DNA of 64,000 bases from Corynebacterium pacaense (GTDB taxonomy: Bacteria; Actinomycetota; Actinomycetes; Mycobacteriales; Mycobacteriaceae). The notes below the pieces were generated by a model that searched no databases, was not told where the DNA came from, and saw only the letters and a program-made list of their open reading frames with translations. Shown piece after piece: positions 9,343-18,215 of the stretch. The first letter of the stretch is position 1; every line of letters starts with the position of its first letter. The stretch spans positions 248,001 through 312,000 of the forward strand of contig NZ_LT821240.1 of the NCBI RefSeq assembly GCF_900169525.1, read 5' to 3'. A program made the position numbers and the translations under genes.

Positions 9343-10164
9343 TTAGTCCCGCGCCCGCGCATCCGCGGTGCTACCCGGCCATCCCGGGTAGACCGGTGGA
9401 ACGCCACCGAACTCGGGGCACAGTTTCTGGAAGGAGCACCATCCACACAGTTTGGAGCGCTTCGGGCGGAACTCACCCGCCCTGCCATCCATCTCGATCT
9501 TCGCCCACAGCTCACCGAGGTCACGTTCGAAGAACTCCAGCTGTTCCCTGGAAGGGCTGAGAAACATCGAATCGGTGGCCTTGAGGTACATCAGCCGCAG
9601 CTGCGCGGGGATCTCATCGAACATCCGCCAGTACACGAGCGCGTAGAACAGCATCTGGAACCTCGCCTGCTGGCTCCACTGCGGTTTGGGTTTCCGTCCC
9701 GTCTTGTAATCGACGACCCGGACCTCTCCGCCCGGTGCGGTGTCCACGCGGTCGATGAAACCACGGACGGGTACACCGTTGGGCAGAATGGTATCCACGT
9801 ACATCTCACACGAGGTGGCATCAAAGCCCTGCGGATTCTCCATCTCGAAATAGCCGCGCAGCAGGGCACGGGAATCGACGAGAAAACCCATCAGCTCCTC
9901 CTCTGGCACCAGGGTCCCCAGTTCCGGATCCCCGGCGCACATCGCCTCCCAAGTCGGCTTGAGCCGTTTGACCATGGCCGGATACTCGCGCTCGGCGCGC
10001 GGGAGCTTGTGCATCTCCTCGAGCACGGCGTGGACGAGGGTTCCCTTGACCTGCGCGACGGTCTTCGGTTCCGGGAGCCGGTCGATGGCCCTGAGGCGGT
10101 AGAGCAGCGGACACTGCTGGTAGTCCCCGGCGCGGGAGGGGGACAGGGCGAGGGGAGTGGTCAT
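9343..10164 (-). CDS. RecB-family PD-(D/E)XK nuclease with Fe-S cysteines
   Basis: A 273-residue nuclease of the RecB/Cas4/AddB-C type. N-terminal LSPSRAGDYQQCPLLYRLRAID has the first cysteine. The catalytic core motif is VRVVDYKTGRKPK (about residue 150) with the D...D-x-K signature. The C-terminal KLCGWCSFQKLCPEF supplies three cysteines (C-x2-C-x5-C), together giving the four ligands of a 4Fe-4S cluster. It likely acts in DNA repair end-processing; the partner is unknown. The start taken is the ATG at 10164 with AAGGTG 9 nt upstream. A 57-bp duplication places a second in-frame ATG with identical RBS at 10221, which would add 19 residues. Confidence 0.88.
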   Translation of the reverse strand: MTTPLALSPSRAGDYQQCPLLYRLRAIDRLPEPKTVAQVKGTLVHAVLEEMHKLPRAEREYPAMVKRLKPTWEAMCAGDPELGTLVPEEELMGFLVDSRALLRGYFEMENPQGFDATSCEMYVDTILPNGVPVRGFIDRVDTAPGGEVRVVDYKTGRKPKPQWSQQARFQMLFYALVYWRMFDEIPAQLRLMYLKATDSMFLSPSREQLEFFERDLGELWAKIEMDGRAGEFRPKRSKLCGWCSFQKLCPEFGGVPPVYPGWPGSTADARARD

Positions 10165-10268
10165 GATGGTTGACACCTTAATTAATGCGCGGGCCGGCAT
10201 CCATTCGCTAGTAGTGGTCATGATGGTTGACACCTTAATCAATGCGCGGGCCGGCATCCATTCGCTAG
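10156..10268. repeat. 57-bp tandem duplication over the nuclease start
   Basis: Two copies, 10156-10211 and 10213-10268, period 57 bp, differ at one base (ATTAATG versus ATCAATG). Each copy carries, on the minus strand, an AT-rich promoter-like stretch, an AAGGTG ribosome site and an in-frame ATG of the RecB-like gene. The near identity shows a recent event, and 57 being divisible by 3 keeps the frame. The outer end of the second copy supplies part of the -10 hexamer of the divergent aminopeptidase gene. Confidence 0.95.
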
Positions 10269-10271
10269 CCT
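10266..10271 (+). promoter_or_regulatory. -10 element of the M18 aminopeptidase gene
   Basis: TAGCCT ends 7 nt before the ATG at 10279, which predicts a leaderless transcript. It begins at the right edge of the tandem duplication. Confidence 0.45.
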
Positions 10272-10278
10272 TGGACCC

Positions 10279-11541
10279 ATGCATGTCACCGATGATTTCC
10301 TCTCCTTTATCACCCTGAGCCCGAGTTCCTACCACGCCGCGGCCACCGTGGCCGGACGATGTGAACACGAGGGGTTCACCCGTCAGATTGAAACCGAGGC
10401 CTGGGACGCCTCGCCGGGAGGGCATGTCGTGGTCCGTGGCGGAGCGGTCATCGCCTGGTGGATTCCGGAGGAGGCCACGACCGACTCCGGGTTCCGGATC
10501 ATCGGAGCCCACACCGATTCCCCCGGTTTCAAGCTGAAGCCCATGGGTGATCTCAGCTCGCACGGCTGGCAGCAGGCCGGGGTGGAGGTCTACGGAGGGC
10601 CGATCCTGAGTTCCTGGCTTGACCGTGAGCTCTGCCTTGCGGGTCGTATCGCCCTTGCCGATGGATCAGTGAAGCTGCTCACCACGACACCGGTGCTGAG
10701 GATCCCGCACCTGGCCATCCACCTGGATCGCAGCATCAATTCGGACCTGAAGCTCAATCCCCAGAACCACATGCAACCGGTGTTCTCGGTCGGGGAGCCC
10801 GGGACCTCCATCATGGACGTCATCGCCGACTCCGCGGAGGTTGAACCATCGGATATCCTCAGCCACGACCTGATCACGGTGGATACCCAGGCACCGGAGG
10901 TCTTCGGTGCCCACGGGGAGTTCATCGCCTCCGGACGCCTGGACAACCTCTCCAGTGTCCATCCCGCGATGACCGCCCTGATGAAGGCCGCCCGATCCGG
11001 TGATGCCGGAGCCGAGATTCTGGTGCTCGCCGCCTTCGACCACGAGGAGGTGGGCAGTGCCAGCACCACCGGGGCCGCAGGACCCCTCCTCGGTGATGTG
11101 CTGAACCGCACCGCGTTGGCGCTGGGCGCCGACGGGGATTCCCGGGCCCGCATGTTCGCGCGTTCAACCATGGTCTCCGCCGATGCCGCGCACTCCGTGC
11201 ACCCCAACTATCCGCAGCGGCACGATCCGGTCAACCAGCCGATCATCGGCGGCGGGCCGGTGCTCAAGGTCAATGCCAACCAGCGGTACTCCTCCGATGC
11301 GGTGACCTCCGGGATGTGGATCCGCGCCTGTCAGATGGCGGGGGTCCCGCACCAGGTGTTCGCCGGAAACAATGACGTCCCCTGCGGTTCGACCATTGGC
11401 CCGATCAGCGCCACGCGCCTGGGAATCGCCTCGGTCGATGTCGGAATCCCGTTGCTGTCGATGCACTCAGCCAGGGAAATGGCAGGGGTGAAGGATCTGA
11501 AGTGGTTTGAACAGGCGCTGGAGGCCTATCTGGTAAGTTAA
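10279..11541 (+). CDS. M18-family aminopeptidase
   Basis: Zinc metallopeptidase of 420 residues, aspartyl-aminopeptidase family (apeB/PepB-type), removing acidic N-terminal residues from peptides in the cytoplasm. Metal and catalytic motifs: GAHTDSPGFKLKP (about residue 78; first metal-ligand His and Asp), AAFDHEEVGS (about 255; catalytic Glu and ligand), and MHSAREMAGV near the C-terminus (ligand His). Length is normal for the family. Divergent from the nuclease gene, with overlapping promoter regions. A likely leaderless start is set by TAGCCT at 10266. Confidence 0.93.
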   Translation: MHVTDDFLSFITLSPSSYHAAATVAGRCEHEGFTRQIETEAWDASPGGHVVVRGGAVIAWWIPEEATTDSGFRIIGAHTDSPGFKLKPMGDLSSHGWQQAGVEVYGGPILSSWLDRELCLAGRIALADGSVKLLTTTPVLRIPHLAIHLDRSINSDLKLNPQNHMQPVFSVGEPGTSIMDVIADSAEVEPSDILSHDLITVDTQAPEVFGAHGEFIASGRLDNLSSVHPAMTALMKAARSGDAGAEILVLAAFDHEEVGSASTTGAAGPLLGDVLNRTALALGADGDSRARMFARSTMVSADAAHSVHPNYPQRHDPVNQPIIGGGPVLKVNANQRYSSDAVTSGMWIRACQMAGVPHQVFAGNNDVPCGSTIGPISATRLGIASVDVGIPLLSMHSAREMAGVKDLKWFEQALEAYLVS

Positions 11542-11578
11542 CGCCGTCGATTCCACTTGAATAAGAAAGCGAGGGCCC

Positions 11579-12415
11579 ATGCCCTACTCCGGCCCCTTCC
11601 AGCCAGGCGACCGCGTCCAGCTCACCGATGCCAAGCGCCGCCATTTCACCATCATCCTGGAGCCGGGGGCATCCTACTTCACCCACAAGGGCCAGATCTC
11701 CCACGATGACATCATCGGCTCGGATGAGGGCACGGTCGTGGAATCCTCAATGGGATCGCCCTACCTGTGCTTCCGGCACCTCATGGTCGATCACGTTCTC
11801 AGCATGCCCCGTGGGGCCGCGGTGATCTACCCGAAGGACTCGGCCCAGATTCTCGTGGAGGGCGACATCTTCCCGGGTGCGCGCGTCCTCGAGGCCGGTG
11901 CCGGATCCGGCGCACTGTCCATGGCACTGCTGCGCGCGGTGGGGGAGAAGGGGCGGGTGATCTCCTATGAGATCCGCGAGGATCACCTCGAGTATGCGGT
12001 CTCCAATGTCGAGGAGTACTTCGGCGAGCGTCCGGCCACCTGGGATCCCCGGCTCGGCGATCTCAAGGAGGTCACCGTGGATGATATCGGCGGCCCGGTC
12101 GACCGGATCATCCTGGACATGCTCGAGCCCTGGGAGATGCTGGAGACGGTGAAGAATCTGCTCATCCCGGGCGGGGTGTTCATGACCTACGTCGCCACGG
12201 TGCCTCAGCTGATGAAGGTGATGGAGGGTATCCGGGAACAGAAGTGCTTCACCGAACCACGCGCGTGGGAGTCACTGGTCCGGGACTGGAAGGTCGAGGG
12301 CCTGGCAACGAGGCCCGAGCACCGCATGAACGCCCACACCGCCTTCCTCATTCTGGCGCGCCGCCTCGCGGACGGCGTGGTGCCGCCCCGTCCGCAGCGA
12401 CGTGCGCGTCGATAA
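11579..12415 (+). CDS. trmI: tRNA (adenine-58-N1)-methyltransferase
   Basis: SAM-dependent enzyme making m1A58 in the T-loop of tRNA; acts as a homotetramer. 278 residues. N-terminal barrel segment GPFQPGDRVQLTDAKRRHFTIIL. Rossmann motif I ARVLEAGAGSGALSMALLR (about residue 100). Later RIILDMLEPWEML (about 178) matches the catalytic Asp-containing motif. Start ATG with AAGAAAGCGAGGG upstream. In actinobacteria this gene commonly precedes mpa, as here (27 nt). Confidence 0.94.
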   Translation: MPYSGPFQPGDRVQLTDAKRRHFTIILEPGASYFTHKGQISHDDIIGSDEGTVVESSMGSPYLCFRHLMVDHVLSMPRGAAVIYPKDSAQILVEGDIFPGARVLEAGAGSGALSMALLRAVGEKGRVISYEIREDHLEYAVSNVEEYFGERPATWDPRLGDLKEVTVDDIGGPVDRIILDMLEPWEMLETVKNLLIPGGVFMTYVATVPQLMKVMEGIREQKCFTEPRAWESLVRDWKVEGLATRPEHRMNAHTAFLILARRLADGVVPPRPQRRARR

Positions 12416-12430
12416 GCTTTCGTCAGGCGC

Positions 12431-12436
12431 TAGAGT
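12431..12436 (+). promoter_or_regulatory. -10 element of mpa (leaderless)
   Basis: TAGAGT, then 6 nt, then the ATG at 12443. This suggests mpa has its own leaderless transcript apart from trmI read-through. Confidence 0.5.
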
Positions 12437-12442
12437 GGGTTC

Positions 12443-14005
12443 ATGGCAACACCGATGAATAGCTCCTTCTCCGATTTCAACAGGGAGGAGTTCACCCGTC
12501 TCAGCACCGAGATCCGCCAGCTCAAGCGGAGCAATCAGGACCTGGGCGCGCGCAACTCCAAGCTGGCGGAGATGCTGAAGTCCTCCCGCGACAAACTGTC
12601 GGTGCTCTACTCCCAGATCGAGGATCTCTCCCAACCGCCCTCGCTCTACGGCACGTTCCTGGAGATGTCGCCGAACGGCGGCACCGCCGAGATCTTCACC
12701 GGGGGCCGCCGCATGCGGGTGGCCATGTCACCGATGCTGTGCGCGGCCGATCTTCTGCCCGGGGTGCAGGTGCGACTGGGCGAGGGCAACCAGATACTCG
12801 AGGCCTTTGAGTTTGAACAGACCGGAGAACTGGCCACTTTGATGGAGATGATCGGCCGCGACCGCGCCCTGATCTCCGACCGCACCGGCGAGGAACGGGT
12901 GGTTAAACTCGCCGGGCCGCTGATGGACCAGACGAGGAAGCTCCCGCGGCCCGGCGACACCCTGCTGGTGGACCGTCGCGCCGGGTATGCCTTCGAGGTC
13001 ATCCCCAAGACCGAGGTGTCCAATCTGGCGCTCGAGGAGGCCCCGGACGTCTCCTATTCCGATATCGGGGGGCTGGACGCGCAGATCGAGAAGATCCAGG
13101 ACGCCGTGGAGCTGCCCTTCCTGCATCCGGAGATGTACCGCACCTACAACCTGCACCCACCCAAGGGGGTCCTGCTCTACGGCCCGCCCGGTTGTGGCAA
13201 GACCCTGATCGCCAAGGCCGTGGCCAATTCACTAGCCCAGCGCATCGGGGAGACGGGTACCTCCTATTTCCTCAACGTCAAGGGTCCCGAACTGCTCAAC
13301 AAGTTCGTCGGGGAGACGGAGCGTCACATCCGCGTAATCTTCGAGCGCGCCCGCGAACTCGCCGGTGACGGACGCCCGGTGATCATCTTCTTCGATGAGA
13401 TGGAATCCATCTTCCGGACCCGCGGCTCCGGGGTCAGCTCGGACATGGAGACAACCGTGGTCCCGCAGCTGCTCGCCGAGTTGGACGGGGTGGAGGATCT
13501 GAGCAACGTCATTGTCATCGGGGCCACCAACCGCGAGGAGCTGATCGACCCGGCGATTCTGCGTCCGGGGCGCCTCGACATCAAGATCCGCATCGAACGC
13601 CCCGATCGCGAGGGTGCCAGGCAGATCTTCACCCGTTACGTCAACGATTCACTGCCACTGGCGGAACCGGCCGTGGACATGATCGACGCCGCGGTGGACC
13701 ACCTGTTCACCCCGCGGCCCTATGTTCGTCTCACGTTGATCGACGGTACCGTGGAAACCCTTTATTACCACGATTTCGTCTCCGGGGCGATGATCGCCAA
13801 TATCGTCGACCGCGCCAAGAAAAGCGCCATCAAGGCACACATCGAGGGCAGCGGCGTCGGGTTGAGCACCGAACAGCTGCTGGTGGCCATCGAGGAGGAG
13901 AACCAGCAGAGCGAGGACATGCCCAACACCGCCAGCCCAGATGAATGGTCGCGGATCACCGGTCGCCAGGGCAAGCGGGTCACCCACGCCGAAGTGATCG
14001 TCTAG
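12443..14005 (+). CDS. mpa: Pup-dependent AAA ATPase (Mpa/ARC)
   Basis: Ring-shaped unfoldase that binds Pup-tagged proteins. 520 residues. An N-terminal coiled coil (about 13-60) that in the family binds Pup is followed by OB-fold interdomains, then the AAA module with Walker A GPPGCGKT (about 247) and Walker [10 protein letters not shown] (about 312). The last residues, THAEVIV, lack the C-terminal Gln-Tyr-Leu motif that docks Mpa to the 20S proteasome in mycobacteria. This fits a proteasome-free function, as known for Corynebacterium glutamicum ARC, where it releases iron from pupylated ferritin. First gene of the run mpa-dop-pup-pafA-pafB-pafC. Confidence 0.96.
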   Translation: MATPMNSSFSDFNREEFTRLSTEIRQLKRSNQDLGARNSKLAEMLKSSRDKLSVLYSQIEDLSQPPSLYGTFLEMSPNGGTAEIFTGGRRMRVAMSPMLCAADLLPGVQVRLGEGNQILEAFEFEQTGELATLMEMIGRDRALISDRTGEERVVKLAGPLMDQTRKLPRPGDTLLVDRRAGYAFEVIPKTEVSNLALEEAPDVSYSDIGGLDAQIEKIQDAVELPFLHPEMYRTYNLHPPKGVLLYGPPGCGKTLIAKAVANSLAQRIGETGTSYFLNVKGPELLNKFVGETERHIRVIFERARELAGDGRPVIIFFDEMESIFRTRGSGVSSDMETTVVPQLLAELDGVEDLSNVIVIGATNREELIDPAILRPGRLDIKIRIERPDREGARQIFTRYVNDSLPLAEPAVDMIDAAVDHLFTPRPYVRLTLIDGTVETLYYHDFVSGAMIANIVDRAKKSAIKAHIEGSGVGLSTEQLLVAIEEENQQSEDMPNTASPDEWSRITGRQGKRVTHAEVIV

Positions 14006-14019
14006 ACAGGGGTCGGAAC

Positions 14020-15552
14020 ATGCAACGATTCATCGGAGCCGAAACCGAGTACGGCATCTCCACCCCGGGACACAACTATCTGAGTCCGATCGTCACGTCG
14101 ACCCACGCCGTGGTCGCCTATGCCAGTGCGCGGGGTTTCGGCGACCACCGCGTCCGCTGGGATTTCGCGCACGAATCCCCTCTGCGCGACAGCAGGGGGT
14201 TCGATCTGCGCCGTTACCATCAGGTGCCCACCGTGGATCCGCACGCGCTGGGGGTGGCCAACGTCTTCATCACAAACGGGGCCCGGTTCTATGTTGACCA
14301 CGCGCACCCGGAGTACTCCTCACCCGAGGTGACCGACGCCAGGGACGCAATGCTTTACGACGCCGCGGGTGACCACATCCTACTGCAGGCGGTGGCGGAC
14401 GTTGCCGCCTTCAGCGACAACGGCGTCTCCGTGCTCGAGGGCCACGAACCGTGCCCGCCGTTGAAAATCTACAAGAACAACGTTGACGGCAAGGGCGCGA
14501 GCTACGGTGCCCATGAAAACTACCGCTACGCCAGGTCCGTGGAATTCGACGTGCTCTCCCGGGCACTGATTCCCTTCTTCGTGTGCAGGCAGGTGATCAT
14601 CGGGGCCGGACGTGTCGGAATCGGCCAGCTCGGCCGCGGAGCCGGTTTCCAGATCAGTCAGCGCGCGGACTACATCGAGCAGGAGATCTCCCTGGAGACC
14701 ACGCTCAACCGCGGAATCATCAACACCCGCGATGAACCGCACACCGATGCGGATAGCTGGGGTCGCCTCCACGTGATCATCGGTGATGCGAACATGTCCC
14801 AGACCTCGAATCTTCTCAAGTTCGGGATGACCTCCCTGGTCCTCGACGCCGTGGAGGCGGGGGTGGACTTCAGTGACCTGTCGCTGCAGCGACCGGTTGC
14901 AGAGGTATCCCGGGTGTCCCACGACCTGAGTCTGGGCCACAGACTCACCCTCAGCGACGGCCGTGGGTTGACCGCCCTCGAGATCCTGCGCAGCTACCAT
15001 GAACGCATCAGCACGAACCTGCCGCCGGAGGAGTTGACCGCTGTGGACCGGGAGGTGCTGGACACCTGGGCGGGGGTGATGGAGATGCTGGCGACGGATC
15101 CCCTGAGCACCTCCCATCTTCTGGACTGGACGGCTAAACTCGCCCTGATCAATTCCTTCCTGGCCCGCGGGATCACCATCGAGGACGCCAAGATCAGCCT
15201 TCTGGACCTGCAGTACACCGATATTGATCCGGCACGCAGTCTGTATCACGCACTCGTGCGCAAGGGTAGGATGCACACGCTGGTTTCACAGGATGATATA
15301 GCCAGGGCCGCCCTGGTACCGCCTGAGGGTACCAGGGCCAGGTTCCGGGGGCGGATGATCGACAGATTCAGCGATTCCATAGTCGCCGCCAACTGGGAGT
15401 CCCTGATCGTGGACACCGGCGACGGAGGGGAGCAACTGATAACGCTGACCGAACTGGACGCGCTCAGTGATACCCGCAGTGCGGAGATCCTGGAGTCCGC
15501 CGCGACGGTGAGCGACGTCCTGGATGCGCTCGGGCGGGGAGGAGCGGGGTAG
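14020..15552 (+). CDS. dop: Depupylase (Pup deamidase/depupylase)
   Basis: Glutamine-synthetase-like carboxylate-amine ligase fold that removes Pup from substrates and, where Pup ends in Gln, deamidates it. 510 residues starting MQRFIGAETEYGIS. The GAETEYGI motif holds the ATP/Mg glutamate, and a conserved insertion typical of Dop (SPIVTSTHAVVAYA, about residues 20-35) separates it from PafA. Pup in this window already ends in Glu, so only depupylation is needed. ATG 14020 preceded by GGGGTCGG. The gene lies 14 nt after mpa. Confidence 0.95.
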   Translation: MQRFIGAETEYGISTPGHNYLSPIVTSTHAVVAYASARGFGDHRVRWDFAHESPLRDSRGFDLRRYHQVPTVDPHALGVANVFITNGARFYVDHAHPEYSSPEVTDARDAMLYDAAGDHILLQAVADVAAFSDNGVSVLEGHEPCPPLKIYKNNVDGKGASYGAHENYRYARSVEFDVLSRALIPFFVCRQVIIGAGRVGIGQLGRGAGFQISQRADYIEQEISLETTLNRGIINTRDEPHTDADSWGRLHVIIGDANMSQTSNLLKFGMTSLVLDAVEAGVDFSDLSLQRPVAEVSRVSHDLSLGHRLTLSDGRGLTALEILRSYHERISTNLPPEELTAVDREVLDTWAGVMEMLATDPLSTSHLLDWTAKLALINSFLARGITIEDAKISLLDLQYTDIDPARSLYHALVRKGRMHTLVSQDDIARAALVPPEGTRARFRGRMIDRFSDSIVAANWESLIVDTGDGGEQLITLTELDALSDTRSAEILESAATVSDVLDALGRGGAG

Positions 15553-15618
15553 ACCCTGAAAACAGGACAGGCTAACCTCGGGTAGAAGTGCAGTTAAATT
15601 GAAGGAGAGTGGATTTAC

Positions 15619-15813
15619 GTGAGCAGCAGGCAGACACAGATCATCGGTGGCGGCGGAAGAGACCGCGATGACCACGACGATCAGGATGTCGCAGCCGGCC
15701 AGGTACAGATCAACACCAGCGGTGTGGATGATCTGCTGGATGAAATCGATGGACTCCTGGAAAACAACGCCGAGGAGTTCGTGCGATCCTACGTTCAAAA
15801 AGGCGGGGAGTAG
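15619..15813 (+). CDS. pup: Prokaryotic ubiquitin-like protein Pup, Glu form
   Basis: A 64-residue, mostly disordered protein attached via its C-terminal Glu to lysines of target proteins by PafA. N-terminal glycine/aspartate-rich stretch ([12 protein letters not shown]), a helix-forming Mpa-binding segment with [22 protein letters not shown] (shown here as positions about 36-57), and the terminus VQKGGE. The ending GGE rather than GGQ means no deamidation is required. GTG start with GAAGGAG 9 nt upstream. It sits between dop and pafA (11 nt to pafA). Confidence 0.97.
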   Translation: MSSRQTQIIGGGGRDRDDHDDQDVAAGQVQINTSGVDDLLDEIDGLLENNAEEFVRSYVQKGGE

Positions 15814-15824
15814 ACTCGCTTCCC

Positions 15825-17243
15825 ATGGGAGACTCGGGAGTTCTGACCCGCCGGATCGTCGGCGTCGAAAGCGAATACGGCATTACCTTCATGGACGGCG
15901 ACACCCGTCTGCTCAGGCCCGATGAGATCGCGCGGTACATGTTCCGGCCCGTCGTGGAGAAGTACGCCAGCTCGAATATCTTCCTTCCCAACGGGGCACG
16001 TCTCTATCTCGACGTCGGCTCCCACCCGGAGTACGCCACCGCGGAATGTGACGGCCTCACCCAGCTGATCAATCAGGAGAAAGCCGGCGACGCGATCACC
16101 AACGCCATGGCCGTCGAGGCCGAGCACGCTCTCGCCGGAGAGGGCATCGGCGGGCAGGTCTACCTGTTCAAGAACAACGTCGATTCAGTGGGTAACTCCT
16201 ACGGCTGCCACGAGAACTACCTGGTATCCCGCGATGTCTCCCTGAAATCCCTGGGGCGCAGGCTCATGCCCTTCCTGATCACCCGCCAGCTGATCGCAGG
16301 TGCCGGGATGATCTACGTACCGGACCCGGCGAAGCAGAGTTTTCCGCTCGGTTACTGCGTTTCACAGCGCGCCGACCATGTGTGGGAGGGCGTGTCCAGC
16401 GCCACCACGCGATCCAGGCCCATCATCAACACCCGCGATGAGCCCCATGCGGATTCCCACCGCTACCGTCGCCTGCACATCATCGTCGGTGACGCCAACA
16501 TGGCTGAGCCGTCGATCGCGCTGAAGGTCGGATCGACGCTGTTGGTCCTGGAGATGATCGAGGCGGAGTTCGGGCTGCCCGACATGGAGTTGGCCCGTGA
16601 CATCGAGTCCATCAGGGAGATCTCCAGGGATCAGACGGGTTCGACACCATTGCAGTTAAAAAATGGTGGGACCATGACCGCGCTTGACATCCAGCGCACC
16701 GTCCACGATCACGCGCGTTCCTGGCTGAAGCGGCGTCCGGAACAGGGCGGGACCAGCAACGCGGAGATGGCGCGCGTGGTGGATCTTTGGGGCAGGATGC
16801 TCGACGCCCTGGATACCCAGGATTTCTCCGGGGTGGACCAGGAGATCGACTGGGTGATCAAGAAGAAGCTCATCGATCGCTTCCGGGACCGCGGGAACCT
16901 CGCTCTCGACGATCCCAGACTGCGCCAGGTCAACCTCACCTACCACGACACCAGGCCGGGACGCGGACTCTTCGATGTCCTGCAGTCCAGGGGCCTGATC
17001 AGGCGGTGGACCACCGACGCGGCGATCGCCGATGCGGTGGACAACGCGCCGGAGACCACGAGGGCCCACCTCCGCGGGCGAATACTCAAGGCAGCGGATA
17101 GGCTAAATGTACCCGTGACCGTGGATTGGATGCGCCACAAGGTCAACCGCCCGGAACCCCGGGCCGTGGAGCTGGGTGATCCTTTCGCCACCGTCAGTAC
17201 CGACATCGACGATCTGATCACCTACATGGAAGCCAACGCCTGA
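15825..17243 (+). CDS. pafA: Pup-protein ligase
   Basis: ATP-dependent ligase forming an isopeptide bond between the Pup C-terminal glutamate and substrate lysine. 472 residues, a homologue of Dop and glutamine synthetase: RIVGVESEYGITF near the N-terminus has the metal/ATP glutamate, and HPEYATAECD (about residue 66) the catalytic Asp-region. It lacks the Dop-specific loop. Its start lies 11 nt after pup, which implies co-translation from one message. Confidence 0.96.
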   Translation: MGDSGVLTRRIVGVESEYGITFMDGDTRLLRPDEIARYMFRPVVEKYASSNIFLPNGARLYLDVGSHPEYATAECDGLTQLINQEKAGDAITNAMAVEAEHALAGEGIGGQVYLFKNNVDSVGNSYGCHENYLVSRDVSLKSLGRRLMPFLITRQLIAGAGMIYVPDPAKQSFPLGYCVSQRADHVWEGVSSATTRSRPIINTRDEPHADSHRYRRLHIIVGDANMAEPSIALKVGSTLLVLEMIEAEFGLPDMELARDIESIREISRDQTGSTPLQLKNGGTMTALDIQRTVHDHARSWLKRRPEQGGTSNAEMARVVDLWGRMLDALDTQDFSGVDQEIDWVIKKKLIDRFRDRGNLALDDPRLRQVNLTYHDTRPGRGLFDVLQSRGLIRRWTTDAAIADAVDNAPETTRAHLRGRILKAADRLNVPVTVDWMRHKVNRPEPRAVELGDPFATVSTDIDDLITYMEANA

Positions 17244-17255
17244 TTCGGAGGTCCG

Positions 17256-18212
17256 ATGGACAGCAGAAGGGACGATCTTGAGCGTCTGGTCAATCTCACA
17301 TTCGCTTTTCTGTCCGCGGAATCCTATTCCCGCAAATACCTCACCCACGCCTGGATCCGCACCCACGTCAACGGTTACGGCTGCCTGGGCGATGCGGCCT
17401 TCCGAAAGAAACTCAGTCGCGATCTCGCCTATCTGCGCAGGGTGGGTGTACCCCTGGAGCAGGTCAGCGGCACCGAACAGGCCTACCGTCTGCGCCCCGA
17501 TACCTACCAGCTACCGGAGGTGCAGTTCACCCCGGCCGAGTCCGCCGTTCTCGGGTTGATCGGTGAGATGGGCCAGAGCCAGGAGCTCGACGCATTCGCA
17601 CGCTCGGGATGGACCAAGATCGCAGCCGGTGGGGCGGAGCGTGAGCTCTCGCGGTCGCCGGCCGTGACAAATGCGGGTGATCTGCGCACCCTGTCCGCCC
17701 ACACCCTCGATGCGGTGCTCAGGGCCCGGCACCGCGGGCGTCGAATAGCTTTTTCCTACGCGCGCAGTCGCGCGCTGGAGCCCAGCACCCGCACCATGGA
17801 CCCCTGGGGTCTGGTGCCGGAACGGGACCGGATCTACCTCGTCGGCTTCGATCTCGATCGCGGGGCACCGCGCTGCTTCCGCATCACCCGGATCTCGGAT
17901 GTGCAACTGATCGCGCCGGCGACGCACCTGCCGGCGGAGGGCACCGACCTTCAGGAGGTGGTGCGCGAGCAGTTGCGCAGGGGACGCCAGCTTATCGACG
18001 CCCACCTGTCCATCACCCCCGGACGCGCCGTGGCACTGAGCTCCGTGGGTACCGACAACGGCGACGGGACCTGGACACTCAGGGACGTCGAGCGCGACTG
18101 GTTGGTCAGGACCGCCGCGGCCAGCGCGCCGGATGCGGTGCTGCTGTCACCGTCCGACGCGGTGGCTGATGTGCTCGGATTGCTGAAAAGGGCTGCGGGA
18201 GCGGAAGAGTAG
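17256..18212 (+). CDS. pafB: WYL-domain regulator PafB
   Basis: 318 residues. N-terminal winged-helix segment (about 8-85), then a WYL domain (about 150-245; core IAFSYARSR and DPWGLVPERDRIYLVGFDLDRG). In mycobacteria PafB and PafC form a complex activating the LexA/RecA-independent DNA-damage response; WYL domains sense ligands such as single-stranded DNA. ATG with a CGGAGG ribosome site. pafC follows after 3 nt. Confidence 0.9.
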   Translation: MDSRRDDLERLVNLTFAFLSAESYSRKYLTHAWIRTHVNGYGCLGDAAFRKKLSRDLAYLRRVGVPLEQVSGTEQAYRLRPDTYQLPEVQFTPAESAVLGLIGEMGQSQELDAFARSGWTKIAAGGAERELSRSPAVTNAGDLRTLSAHTLDAVLRARHRGRRIAFSYARSRALEPSTRTMDPWGLVPERDRIYLVGFDLDRGAPRCFRITRISDVQLIAPATHLPAEGTDLQEVVREQLRRGRQLIDAHLSITPGRAVALSSVGTDNGDGTWTLRDVERDWLVRTAAASAPDAVLLSPSDAVADVLGLLKRAAGAEE

Positions 18213-18215
18213 ACC

